The position numbers were made by a program, and so were the translations under genes. The notes beneath the pieces were generated by a model that worked only from the letters and a program-made list of their open reading frames with translations, was not told where the DNA came from and did not search any database. A stretch of DNA of 64,000 bases from Inia geoffrensis. Its lineage: Eukaryota > Chordata > Mammalia > Artiodactyla > Iniidae. Shown one piece after another: positions 37,322 through 48,633 of the stretch. Numbering within the stretch: the first letter of the stretch is position 1; each line of letters opens with the position of its first letter. The DNA is taken from contig CM070899.1 of the NCBI GenBank assembly GCA_036417435.1, forward strand, positions 156,493,494 through 156,557,493, read 5' to 3'.

Positions 37322-38429
37322 CCTAGCTAACTGAGCTATCGAGATCTTAGATGAGCCCAGAATTTTGGAACCTAGAAGAACCTCAAAAATCAAGGAGTCC
37401 AGTCCCTCATCTATAATTTCAGTTTCTTCTACAATATTCCTACAGTTGATTTCATGAAAACGGGTAAGAGTTCCTAGGAATGGAGGTGTCACGAGAAAAT
37501 AAGATGATGTTATTTTTGCTAAATTTTAGATGCAGTAGAGATGGAGATTTAAGAACCACGGGCTCCAAGGAAGCCTGTGATCCGTCTCAAGCCGGCATCT
37601 ATTGGTGGTCTTCCTGTCCCTCATTAGCACAGATAATGCGACATGCAATTCAGACCCTGTTACAATGAGCACTATGGCAACTGGAATTTCTGCCTAATGA
37701 AACAATTGCCGAGCTTCAATCCGCAGCCCTCTGATTCCACACACCAATCATTCCAGCAAACTCAAATAAAAGAATCTGGACAGTTCATTGAAATCCACTG
37801 TGATCCTATTTGTCTCAGAATTAAAACCACATTAAGTGAGGGTGTGTGACAGTTCATTTGGGCTCCTTTGCTTTGGCTTGCTGTGTGAATCAGGAATGGA
37901 TACCAGGGCAATATTTAACCCGGTTGAACATGAGTAAATACACGGAAACAACATCCAAGTCCTCTTCAAACCGCCTTGGCAACGGTGAGATGGAGGACAA
38001 GTAATGAAAGTGCTAAACACAAATAATTTCAGTTCTTTTAAATGCTTGCTGGTTTCAGAGCGCAGCTACTCAATATTTCTCCCATAGCATCAGCATCACA
38101 AGAAATTAATATATGTCATATGGTTGAATGTTTTCAAGTCTTTACCATTTTCTCACTACCTCCTGTTCGGGGAACACGTGAAGCTTTGCGATATGAAGAC
38201 TCAGGGGAGCTTGGGAGGGCCTCTGGGATTATGGAATCTGTGATTGTAATGCCTCGCATGATAGGATGAGTTGTTAGGTTCCCATTTCATAAGGACAAAG
38301 CCAGATGGCAGAAATTAAGATTTGGGGATTCAGAGAACAGCAACACATGTTTATGCTCTTGAGAATAAACTTGGGAACATCTGGTAAGGATATGGAATGC
38401 ATCTTTAGGAGCCGGGGTTATCCTATTAA
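37322..38429. other. Unassigned; possible conserved non-coding sequence
   Basis: Repeat-poor. 37680-38040 has mixed AT-rich composition without long frames. No gene recognised. Confidence 0.35.
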
Positions 38430-38575
38430 CTAGAATGCAGAAGGGCAAAGTGGATGCTCTGGAGACACAAGCTTAGGTTTGTATCGCAGCTCTGCTCCCT
38501 AGAAGCTGTGTCCCCTTAGCCTACAGACCTCCCCTGATTGCCTCACTGTAAGATCACCTGTAAAAGGGAGGAAAC
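38430..38575 (-). mobile_element. MIR SINE relic
   Basis: 'ttaggtttgtatcgcagctc' and 'tccccttagcctacagacct' fit antisense MIR. Confidence 0.55.
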
Positions 38576-39224
38576 TCCAAACTCCCAGGATGTGGGAGGA
38601 TTGCTGGGAGAAGATGGGGTAATGCATCCACAGCAGCCAGCTTGGTCCCTGACACAGACTCCTATTCAGTGTGATTCTCTCCCCCCTCGAGGAACACTTG
38701 GGTTTACCCATGTGCACACAGAGTCCCTGGAAACAGTACATTCAAGCAACCAGTTTGGGGACCCTTTAAAAAAAGAAGCATCCACAGGAACAGTTATGGG
38801 AATGATTGATTAACTTTAACCAGTACAATTCATTATGAAGGCCAGGAGGGAAGATATTCCCGTAACAAATTGCTCGGCTGTTTTTTTTTTTTCTGTCTTT
38901 ACATGAACACATTTGTCAGCACAAGAGGAGGAGAGAAAAATACACAAAAGAAGTTCTAATGTCAAAGAGACCTCTTATTGATTTAGTTCTGCATGACTTT
39001 CTCATTCAGAATGAGACAAGGTAGTCTCTACGTATGAGGAGAGCCCTTCCCCGGGAGAGGAGAATGGCCAGGTGACCTCAGGAGGTGGCTCCAGAGTATT
39101 GTCCGTCCAGCCCTCAGCTTCTGTCTCCCCGCCTCTTTTTTTAGCAGGGATGCTGGAAGAAAAGAGGGAGGGGGCAAAGATAAATGAGGGTAGTATTTCC
39201 TTCCTTGACGATGGCCTGAGTGTA

Positions 39225-39420
39225 TGATGGCTAAGAACTTCAGCTTCAAAGTTGGAGAAATCTGGATTTGAATCCAAAATCAAGTCCAAGTTCAAAGTTG
39301 ATAGCTGTGTAACTTTGGATCTATTGACGCATGGCTCTGAGCCTCAGTTTCTGTGCTTATAAAATGGGCATAACAGTACTCGCTTCTTAAAGATGGGGTA
39401 AATATTGAGTGAGACAAATG
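39225..39420 (-). mobile_element. MIR SINE relic
   Basis: 'tggatttgaatccaaaatca', 'gctctgagcctcagtttctg', 'cttataaaatgggcataaca'. Confidence 0.75.
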
Positions 39421-39524
39421 ACATTTATCGATGTCTGATATGCTGTTCTATTCTACACTCTTCAGCTTCTTTGTGTATCATGTGTATCCCCACTCCATTA
39501 TAATTAGGGTAGGAAAGCTGTGTG

Positions 39525-39610
39525 TTTGGTTCACCCCTGTATTCTCAGCATCTAGGACTCTGTCTAGCACATAGTTGGCACTATATTAAGATTGATTGGA
39601 TGAATAAAGG
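39525..39610 (+). mobile_element. L2 3' end relic
   Basis: 'ttctcagcatctaggactct' and 'tggcactatattaagattga' match the L2 3' UTR. Confidence 0.65.
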
Positions 39611-39724
39611 CTTTAGCCCAGTGTCGTTATATAGTAAGATCTCAAGGTACGATGGCTTTCAAACATGCAGTGAAGGGTTGAAGGAATCTTTGAGATCTGA
39701 GAAGCCAACTTAGATCTTGCTTTG

Positions 39725-39925
39725 AAAGGCAGCATAGCAGAGTCAACAAGAATGTGAACTCTGAGTTTAAATTCCACATCCCCACTTTTTAACCTTGGGT
39801 GAGTTACCTGACCCCTCTGGGCCTCTGTCTCCTCAACTGTAAAACTGGGTTGGCAATAACAATAGTGCCCACTTCAAAGAATGGTGGTGCACACGAGTGT
39901 GATGCTTGGCTCACTGTAAGAGTCT
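39725..39925 (-). mobile_element. MIR SINE relic
   Basis: 'taaccttgggtgagttacct', 'ctgggcctctgtctcctcaa', 'ctgtaaaactgggttggcaa'. Confidence 0.75.
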
Positions 39926-40484
39926 ACTGTTCTTAGTTGGCCGTGGATGGAGTGAGCTGACACGAAGAAGGGGCATAACACAGCTGGAATCATCAAATCC
40001 CACGGGTCTTGAATGAACGTCAAAAGTCACGGCCAACTAGAGTTCCAGAGGTGAGACCTAGGGCCTGGGCCGGTGTCAGGCCTGTGTATCCCATCCTGGG
40101 ACGGAGGTTCACTGCAGTTCCACTCCCGTGGCAGGTCTGGGGAGGGTCCTTCCCTGTGGACGAGGCCTCCTTAAAGGCACAGGGTCTCACACTGGGGTGG
40201 GCACCATGGAGAGCACAAGGTGATTCTCACTCCCAAGGAGGGCTTCTTTGAAAGCTCTGGTCACCTAGCTCACCGCCCCCGCACTCCAGGACTAAGAGCC
40301 TTTTATTACGAGATCCCAGGACACCTTTCCCCTTCCACGCGCGTGTGCCGCGAGGGTGATGATTTGTCCCATGTGTGTCTCTCCTGACAGACTCAGATCA
40401 CGAGGCCAGGGTCTGACTGTTCCCTCTGGGCCCAGCAGCCGGCACTGTCCCTGGCACATCACATGGCCTCAATAAACAGTCTGT

Positions 40485-40518
40485 AGAAGGAAGGAAAGAA
40501 GGAAAGAAGGAGGGAGGG
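40485..40518. repeat. (GAAG)n simple repeat
   Basis: Purine-only tract directly after an L2-like end ('catggcctcaataaacag'). Confidence 0.85.
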
Positions 40519-40609
40519 ACGGAATCAGTTTATAGGCAAACAAGGAAAGTCTAGGAACACACAACAGGTTTGGCGGAATTACACTTCCTGTGCCACAAAT
40601 GTGCCTCTT

Positions 40610-40611
<2 letters not shown>

Positions 40612-40642
<31 letters not shown>
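40612..40642. repeat. (CT)n microsatellite
   Basis: About 15 CT units. Confidence 0.95.
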
Positions 40643-40645
<3 letters not shown>

Positions 40646-41398
40646 CTGTCTCTAATTCAATCCCTGCCTCTTGCATTTCAGTAATAAAACACTGCAGGTA
40701 TAAACTATGCACCGGATTTCCCACGCAGACTCAGACACACAGGAGGCGGGTGCACTTGGGTCAGGACGCCCCACGGAAGAGCCCCAGCTGTGACCACAGG
40801 CATTTGCAGACCCTGCACGAAGTTGGCTCCCACCTGACGGTGCCCCTCAGACCTGCGCAGAGCGTCCTTGTGCCCAAAGGTCTGGGGCCACTCTGAGGGG
40901 AGATAGGGAACCAGGCCACGAGCAGCCTGTTGAGGTTTTCAGCCTGTTGTGGGTGCTGAAAATGCAGCGTTTATGGAGATTCCATTCTAGTATGAAAAAT
41001 AAATAATTATGTCTGCATAATGACAAGTTCTGCAAGTGAACTAAGATAAGTGATGTGCATAGATGGTGACTTCTAGGAGTTGAGATACTCCTTGATCTTG
41101 TATAAAACACAGGTCTCAAGAGCATTATGGACTGGACCTCCAGAGCTGGGCTAGGGTGGCAAATGCTACATTGCTCCTGTGGGCCACATGAGAGTTTTGT
41201 TTTACAGTTCTACAGATATTTATTGCATGCCTACCCTATGTCAGGAGTGGTACTGAAAAGGCTTGAGCTTCCAAATACAGCAGCAACAACATTGATAGAA
41301 GTGTGGGTACCCTAGGCAATAGCCCTTGACCTAGTTGGTAGAAGATAGTCTTCTCTGGCTGGTGATAGACCTCACCCACTGGAGAAGGTGGGTGAGGT

Positions 41399-41570
41399 CA
41401 GTGATTCTCACACTTAAGCATGAATTAGAATCACCTGGAGGACTGGTCAAATCACAGAATACTGGACCTCCATCCTTCCCCCTACCTCTGAGGTTTTCTC
41501 TTGCAGTAGATCTGGGGTGGGGCCTGAGAATTTGCATATCTATCATGCTCCTATGCTAATTAGCACTGTG
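41399..41570 (+). mobile_element. MER5A-type hAT DNA transposon
   Basis: 'cagtgattctcacacttaag', 'ttagaatcacctggaggact', 'tctggggtggggcctgagaa'. Right end decayed. Confidence 0.8.
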
Positions 41571-41619
41571 TTCGTTATTATTATTATTTTTAGAATAACC
41601 ACTGCCCTTTGCTACCAGA

Positions 41620-41990
41620 CTCCTCCCTCCTTAGGTTTTCCTCAAGCAAGAAGTCGATTTTTCCACCCCATTAAAATCAGGCTGGGCCTGTGACTTGACC
41701 TGGCAATGAAGTGTAAATGCAGGGATGGTGTCACTTTGGAGCAGAAGCCCTGAGCCGTTATGTACTCCTGCCATCTTTCTCTTCCCCTCTGTCAGGAGAC
41801 AGGTATATCCCAGATATGTGGCTGCTCATTCAGCCTGCGTCCTGTAATGAAGAAGAACTGAAATCTAGCTGCGCCGATTCATGATGAACGTGCAACGCAG
41901 GACATAAACAAACCTTTGTTGTTATAGGCAACTGAGGTTTGGGGATTGCTTGTTACTGCAGCACATGATGGTCTAAACTGACTGATACAG
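41620..41990 (+). mobile_element. Old LTR-type repeat
   Basis: 3' part 'ctttgttgttataggcaact' and 'gaggtttggggattgcttgt' resembles MaLR LTR ends. The 5' part is less clear. Confidence 0.5.
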
Positions 41991-42379
41991 AAGACTTCCT
42001 AGAGAACATGATACTGAGTAGAGTTTTCAAGGTGCATTGTCCAGGCAGAGAAGAGGCATTTGAGATGGCAGGCGGGCTATGTGGGGTACCTAGTGCATAA
42101 AAATACTTCAGTATAGAAAATGATGGGAGAGGTAGGCAGGAGTCAAACCACTGAATCTCGCATGTCAAATTTCATCCTCTAGAGACCAGATGACAAAAAC
42201 CTCAAATGGAACATGCCCCAAATAGAGCCTTAGATACCATTCCCTATCCCCAAGCTGTTCTTTCTAAAGTCTTCTCCAATAAATTAAACAGTACCGACAC
42301 TTACCCTGTTCCTCAAGCCAAAAATCCCAAAGTCATCCCTGATCAACTCGTGTCATTCTCTCACTCCTCGTCAGCAAGT

Positions 42380-42960
42380 CTGGTTGGCTGCACCTACAAA
42401 CACAAGCTCAGTCCTTTCTAAATCCACTGCCTCACGCTGGACCAGCCACCAGCATCTCCCCCTGGAATCACTGCAACTATCTCCTGACCACTCTCCTCGT
42501 TTCCAGCCTTGCTTCCCTGTGGTCCATTCTCCACATTGCAGCCAGAGCGAGCTCCTAAAAGTATAAATCAGATGATGGATTATGTCATCTCCCTGCTTGC
42601 AATCTTCCAGAAGCTTCCCATTATATTGAAAATAAAAACCGAACATCCTTACTGTGGCTGATAAGTCCCTACATAACCTAGCCTCTGCCTATGTCACCAG
42701 TTTCTCCTCATACCAAGTTCCCTTGACCAGTTCACTGAGTTCAAGCTACCCTGGCCTTCCTTCGCACCGCAAGTTCACTCTGTCAGAAATGTTCATCTTC
42801 AGTTCTCCATGCACCATATCCTCGGGGGAGCCTTCCCTGGCTACCCTAACTCAAGCAGTACCTCTGCTCCTAAGTTGAAAATCTTTCTTCATTACGCCCG
42901 TTGCTGTTTGAAGTTATTTTATGTATTTGCAAGCGATTGCTATCTGCACATTCATTAGCA
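42380..42960 (+). mobile_element. L2 LINE relic
   Basis: 'ctcctcgtttccagccttgc', 'tccctgcttgcaatcttcca', 'ggagccttccctggctaccc' follow the L2 3' half. Open frames here (for example 42654-42878) are L2 remnants. Confidence 0.7.
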
Positions 42961-42964
42961 TAGA

Positions 42965-44047
42965 AGTTCCAAGACATCAGGTCTAAGACTTTCATGAATT
43001 CATTTGTTCACAAATCCACTCAACAAATATTTATTAAGCATGTAGTATGTACAAGACATTGTCCCTTCTGGGGACAATATTTCAGCCATGAGCCACTGCC
43101 TTGGCTCAACATTCAAGTTGCTTAATAAATATCAGTTGACTAAATAAATAAATGAATAAACCGAAGGGTAGAAAAAATATTGGATCAGAAAGAAGTATAT
43201 AGGTCACACATACATTGCTAATGAGAAAACTGAACTTTAATGATAAAACAACAAAATGCTATTTAGACTGGCTGAGACATCCAGATCAATCAGCATCATC
43301 CCAGAGAAAATGAGCTAGGAAAGGCTCCCTCACTGGGACTTCTGAAAGTATACAAGAATCATTAAAACGGAGAACATGACTGTGCATAAACAGCATAAAA
43401 ATACCACGCACATGTTCTTCTGTTAGCAGGATAACTACTCAGTAACTTATTAGGAATCATTTATTAAGTGCTTTCCTTGACAAAGGAAAGGAAACTGTAT
43501 TGTAATTAGCCACACTCGCACTACTGATTCCTAGTAATAATTTTATGTCCAGGATGTAATGAATCTTCAGGGAATTTCAGAAACTGCTACAAGTTGAAGT
43601 CAGTTTTGAGACAGCAAAGCAACAGTGTTTGTGTGAGTTGAAATGCGGTGGCTGGCTCCAGCCAGGCACTCCAAAGTTTTCCTCGTTTTGGATACGGGTA
43701 TATTTTTCACGTAACATACTATCACTTCTACGTGAAGTCATACGTACCATCTCCCTCTTCTTTCCGTTACAAGGAGTAGTGAAGACATAAACCAATTCCA
43801 GGTACAGCAAAATCTCAATAATTCAGGCTCACCATGGAGAAAGCCAAGGGCGGCTATGGCCAAGCCTGAATTCTAGAGGAAGGAAGTGGTGTATGCTTTT
43901 TAAAAAGGTACATCCAATATTAACCAAGTATTTGACTTTTGCTAGTACCTGGGGGGAGGACTCTAAATTAATGCTGGATTAAAATGACTTCCAATGGCAT
44001 ATTGCAATTGATTTGTCCTCTTAGGGAGAATAAACATTTTCTTCTAC
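42965..44047. other. Unassigned; possible conserved non-coding sequence
   Basis: 43010-43070 is MIR/L2-like ('caacaaatatttattaagca'). 43190-43565 is repeat-free and carries motifs such as 'gacaaaggaaaggaaactgt' (SOX-like) followed by 'ttgtaattagccac' (homeodomain-like). Function unproven. Confidence 0.35.
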
Positions 44048-44063
44048 AAGATTAGTTATACTG

Positions 44064-45595
44064 GTCTGTGCATGCTCGCCGGCGTTCCTCGTTCTCTCCA
44101 TGTACCTGAGGGACCCGCGGCCACCCCCGGCTGGCGCTGCAGGCCCCCAGGAGCCTGGCCCCGAGGTGTGAGATATTTCAGTCAAAGGAAGAAATAGGTC
44201 TTCTCCTAAGATGGAATCTGTTGTTTGGGAATGTGGTTGATCAACTTGATCTGTTGGCCGAGCGGTGCCCTATGTAATAAAATGAAAAGAAGAGGCAAGA
44301 TGATGTCATGTTCCCATATTGTGAAACCAAAAGCAAATGCCTTTTGTGAGACCAAGCTAACAAACCTCTGGCGGTGCAAAGAGTATTTCTGTTTGAAGAA
44401 CTTAACAGTAAGACAGAAGTGCTTTCAAGCTGAGGCCTGCAAGTGTATAAAGATCTAAAATACATATTGAGTAGGCCTGATCATCTGAATCTCAGTCGAG
44501 GAAGCATGGCTATGAGTTGGATCGTCTTCATTCTGGGGCCCTTGGCTATGTTTGTGGGGCAAATAGGTGGACACAGTCTGTTTTCTTGTGAACCTATTAC
44601 CTTCAGCATGTGCCAAGATTTGCCTTAGAATACCACCTTCATGCCTAATCTTCTGAACATTATGACCAAAAGACAGCAGCTTTAGCAATGAAGCCATTGC
44701 ACCCTATGGGGAATTTCGATTGTTCTCGACATTTCCAGCCATTTGTGCACTCTATGCTCCTATTTGTATGGAATACAGACATGTCACACTTCCCTGCCCT
44801 AGGCTCTGTCAGAGGGCTTACGGAGAGTGTTTGAAGCTCATGGAGATGTTTGGTGTTCCTTGGCCTGAAGATATGGAATGCAGTAGGTTCCCAGATTGTG
44901 ATGAGCCGTATCCTTGACTTGTGGATGTGAATTTAGCTGGAGATCCTACTGAAGGAGCCCCAGTGGCAGTGCAGAGGGACTACGGTGTTTGGTGTCCCTG
45001 AGAGTTGAAAATCGATCCTGATCTTGGCTCTTCTTTTTCACATGTGTGTGATTATTCACCTCCTTGTCCAAATATGTACTTTAGGAGAGAAGAACTTTCA
45101 TTTGCTCCGTATTTCACAGGATTGATTTCAATCATTTGCCTCTCTGCCACATTATTTACTTTTTTAACTTTTTTGATTGATGTCACAAGATTCCATTATC
45201 CTGAAAGACCTATTATATTTTATGCAGTCTGCTACATGATGGTATCATTAATTTTCTTTATTGTGTTTTTGCTTGAGGACCGAGTAGCCTGCAATGCATC
45301 TAGCCCTGCACAGTATAAGGCTTCCACAGTGACACAAGGATCTCATAATAAAGCCTGTACCATGCTTTTAATGGTACTCTATTTTTTTTTTTACTGTGGC
45401 TGGCAGCGTTTGGTGGGTAATTCTTACCATCATGTGGTTCTTGGCAGCTGTGCCAAAGTGGGATAGTGAAGCTATTGAGAAGAAAGCATTGCTATTTCAC
45501 GCCAGTGCCGTGGGGCATCCCTGGAACTCCAACTATCATCCTTTTAGTGATGAATAAAATTGAAAGTGACAATATCAAAAAAAAAAAAAAAAAAA
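44064..45595 (+). pseudogene. FZD3P: Processed pseudogene of FZD3 (frizzled-3), 3'-truncated at an internal poly(A) site
   Basis: An intronless copy of FZD3 mRNA. A GC-rich 5' UTR (44064-44170) runs into A/T-rich UTR, then an initiator ATG at 44507 (MAMSWIVF...), signal peptide, cysteine-rich Wnt-binding domain (GGHSLFSCEPIT, LYAPICMEY, MFGVPWPEDMECSRFPDCDEPYP) and the first transmembrane helices (SIICLSATLFTFLTFLIDVTRF, FYAVCYMMVS). It is dead: TAG at 44626-44628, a 1-nt deletion near 44658, a ~4-nt deletion near 44744, TGA at 44915-44917 and 44999-45001 (both in place of Arg CGA codons, typical CpG decay), and a T-run expansion near 45382-45392. It stops after codons for ...NKIESDNI and a 19-A tail (45577-45595), so the rest of the receptor is absent. 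Degraded TSDs flank it: aagattagttatactg (44048-44063) and aagatgacttatattg (45776-45791). The symbol is descriptive. Confidence 0.93.
45553..45558 (+). promoter_or_regulatory. AATAAA inside former FZD3 coding sequence, used for the retrocopy's 3' end
   Basis: Hexamer AATAAA within the former Met-Asn-Lys codons of the FZD3 copy. The poly(A) tract starts at 45577, 18 nt after the hexamer, which is normal spacing for cleavage and polyadenylation. Confidence 0.7.
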
Positions 45596-45600
45596 GATTG

Positions 45601-45777
45601 GGGCTTCCCTGGTGGCGCAGTGGTTGAGAGTCCACCTGCCGATGCAGGGGACACGGGTTCATGCCTCGGTCCGGGAGGATCCCACATGCCGTGGAGCGGC
45701 TGGGCCATGGCCGCTGAGCCTGTGCTCCGCAACGGGAGAGGCCACAACAGTGAGAGGCCCGTGTACCGCAAAAAAAA
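45601..45777 (+). mobile_element. CHR-2 type SINE inserted in the FZD3 retrocopy tail
   Basis: tRNA-derived head (gggcttccctggtggcgcag), GC-rich body and short A tail (45770-45777). It is shorter than the other CHR-2 copies because part of the body is deleted. It sits in the A-tail/TSD of the FZD3 copy. Flanking A-rich repeat aaaaaaagat is present at 45589-45598 and 45771-45780. Confidence 0.88.
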
Positions 45778-45791
45778 GATGACTTATATTG

Positions 45792-46309
45792 TTTTCTTAA
45801 TTCATTTTTTCAGAATACTTAGGCAACATTCAATCCAGGTCCAGTCCATCTGTATGCAAACTTTGGATTTGTGGGTCTGAGTTAATATTTTATCATAAAA
45901 CTAAAAAGCATTCTTATACCCAGCATGGTATAGTCTCTCTAACGTTCTCCAAGATCTCGTCAGAGACCTCTTTCTGTGTTTAGGTGTCAAGATATTAATT
46001 GCTTTTTCCAATGTGCCGTGACTCATGTTTAATCACTTTTCTTTAATGACTCAAGCTGGGAACCCAGTGATGTTTGTGAGTGGCAGGATGACATAAAAGG
46101 AGCTGGGTGAATTCCTTCTTCACCACCCTCCATGATATGATTTCACAGGCTCAGGCTTCTGCCGAAGTAAGCTATCATTCATTCACTTCATGGCGAGGAA
46201 TGCCTAACATCTCAGGGTTGAAAAAATTACGTCAATGCTGTGCTTATGCAAGAACAGATGACGGGACAAATGGAGCAGTAGAAAAAGTCCAGAAAACCAT
46301 ATATACTTT
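45792..46309. other. Unassigned intergenic sequence
   Basis: No gene or repeat recognised between the FZD3 retrocopy and the nested L1 region. Confidence 0.4.
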
Positions 46310-46463
46310 CAACAGACTAATGTCAAAGCGGGAAAGATGAACTTTCTAATAAATAGCGCCAATCAATGGATATACAAATGGGGAGGAAACGTATCTTAAC
46401 CACCTACCTCATACCAGGTATAAATATCAATTCCAAAAAAGAGTACATTATTATTATTATTAT

Positions 46464-46666
46464 TTTTTTTTTGTGCGGTACGCGGGCCTCTCACTGTCGT
46501 GGCCTCTCCCGTTGCGGAGCACAGGCTCTGGACGCGCAGGCTCAGTGGCCACGGCTCACGGGCCCAGCCGCTCTGCGGCATGTGGGATCCTCCCGGACCG
46601 GGGCACGAACCCGTGTCCCCTGCATCGGCAGGCGGACTCTCAACCACTGCACCACCAGGGAAGCCC
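46464..46666 (-). mobile_element. CHR-2 SINE in the nest
   Basis: T run after an ATT repeat, 'gcggtacgcgggcctctcac', ending 'ccaccagggaagccc'. TSD agagtacattatt at 46440-46452 and 46667-46679. Confidence 0.93.
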
Positions 46667-46679
46667 AGAGTACATTATT

Positions 46680-47009
46680 TTTAAAAAATATATTTATTTA
46701 TTTTTGGCTGTGTTGGGTCTTTGTTGCTGCGTGCGGGCTTTCTCTAGCTGTGGCGAGCGGGGGCTACTCTTCGTTGCGGTACGTGGGCTTCTCATTGCGG
46801 TGGCTTCTCTTGTTGCGGAGCACGGTCTCTAGACGTGTGGGCTTCAGTAGTTGTGGCTCGCGGGCTCTAGAGCGCAGGCTCAGTAGTTGTGGCGCACGGG
46901 CTTAGTTGCTCCGTGGCATGTGGGATCTTCCTGGACCAGGGCTCAAACCCGTGTGCCCTGCATTGGCAGGCGGATTCTCAACCACTGTGCCAGGGAAGCC
47001 CCCCCAAGA
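46680..47009 (-). mobile_element. CHR-1 SINE in the nest
   Basis: 'tatttttggctgtgttgggt' to 'gccagggaagccccccc'. TSD agagtacattatt at 46667-46679 and 47010-47022. A 179-codon plus-strand frame (46366-46905) reads through the two SINEs and is not a gene. Confidence 0.92.
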
Positions 47010-47022
47010 AGAGTACATTATT

Positions 47023-47512
47023 AATAATGCCATTTGCTGCAACATGGATGGACCTAGAGATTGTCATACAGAAGAAAGAAGAGATTGTCTCTCTCTGAAG
47101 TCAGACAGAGAAAGAGAAACATCGTATGATATTGCTTACATGCGGAATCTAAAAAGAAATGATGCAAATGAACTTACTTACAAGACAGAAACAGACTCAC
47201 AGACTTAGAGAACGAACTTATGGTTACCAGCAGGGAAAGGTAGGGGGGAGGGATAGGGAGTGTGGGATTGACATGTACACACTGCTGTATTTAAAATGGA
47301 TAACCAGCAAGGACTTACTGCATAGCACAGGGAACTCTGCTCAATACTATTTAACAACCTAAATGGAAAAAAAATTTGAAAAAGAATAGATGCATGTATA
47401 TGTATAACCGAATCACTTTGCTGTACACCTAAAACTAACATAACATTATTAATCAACTATACTCCAATATAAAATAAAAGGTTAAAAATATAAAAAAATA
47501 ATTTAAAAAAAG
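47023..47512 (+). mobile_element. Younger L1 3' end in the nest
   Basis: Starts inside ORF2 ('aataatgccatttgctgcaa'), ends with the L1 3' UTR and A-rich tail. A ~20-nt purine/CT insertion lies at about 47070-47096 compared with sibling copies. The target aaaaaagagtaca is repeated as aaaaaaaggagtaca at its 3' end (to 47519). Confidence 0.85.
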
Positions 47513-48627
47513 GAGTACAGATGTAACCATGAAAAATAAAATAAAGCTTCTTAAAGAAAGTATACAGCATCTTCATGACATTGGAGTCTGCACAGACTTC
47601 TCAAACAGGACTCAAATTGCCAATCATAAGAAGAAAATGATACATTTTTATGTTAAAATGGAGAACTTCCACTGATCAAAAAGATACCATTAAAAGAGTG
47701 GAAAATGCAGCTCACAGAATGGAAAATCGTATTTATAATATATATCTGACAAATAACTCATTTCCAGAATTTGTAGAGAATGTCTAGAAATCAATAAGAA
47801 AAAGACAAAAACCTAATAGAAACTGGCAAAAATGTGGACAGGCACTCCACAAAACATGAGATCTAAATGGTCAATAAACATACACAAAGGTAGCAAGTCT
47901 TACTAATGACCAGAAAAACACAAATTAAATACACAATGAGATACCACTACACACCAAGCAGAATGGCTCAGATGAGAGACAGACGGTATCAATTGTTTAG
48001 TAGGACGTAGAGCCAGTGGAACTCCCATATATACTGCTGATGGGGCTGTAGGTTGGTAGAACCATGTTCAAAAACTTTTTGGCAGTGTCTACTAAAGCAA
48101 AACATAAGCACATCCCACGATCCAGCAGTTTTACTCCTAGGTATACCCATTACAGAAATGCACATACAAGCATATTCATAGCCCCAAAATGGAAGCTACC
48201 CAAATGTCCATCAACAGTGGAATGAATAAATAAATTGTGCTATATTCACAATCAGTGCAATGAGAATGAGAAAACTACAACCACACACCACAGCATGGAT
48301 GTTTTTCACAACATCACGTTGAGTGATACAAAAGAGTACATACTGCATGAAATGCATTCACACAAAGCTTTCAAACAGGCAAAACTAACATGTGCCTTTA
48401 AAAGTCAGGACAGTTCTCCTTTGCAAGGTTTTCGCTGGAAGGGGGCCTGAGGGAGGTTTTTGGGGTGCTTGAATGTTCTGGTTTTTGACCTGGGTGCTGA
48501 TTACATGGATGTGTTCAATTTGTGAAAAAGCATCAAGCTGGATGCTTATGATCTGTGCGTGAAACTGACAACTTATAATTCACGCATAGAAGAAAATCTC
48601 ACGGCATGCTATTTTATCATTTTTCAG

Positions 48628-48633
48628 TTTATT
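48628..48633 (-). promoter_or_regulatory. Candidate poly(A) signal of MINAR1
   Basis: AATAAA on the minus strand at the far end of the repeat-poor tract downstream of the MINAR1 stop. Chosen because repeat sequence (old L1M) begins just beyond it. Position-based inference only. Confidence 0.35.

Larger units (their letters stand above)
46310..48600 (+). mobile_element. Ancient L1M carrying nested insertions
   Basis: Old L1 ORF2: 'cctacctcataccaggtata' before the nest and 'aatgagataccactacacac', 'ggtatacccattacagaaat' after it. The two parts rejoin exactly (attccaaaaaa + gagtacagatg) if 46441-47512 is removed. Decayed throughout. Confidence 0.75.

Noticed and set aside
46366..46905. 179-codon plus-strand open frame.
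   Set aside because: It reads through two antisense GC-rich SINEs; such frames recur wherever CHR SINEs occur (also 30696-31355, 16665-17217, 56690-57043, 59318-59759).
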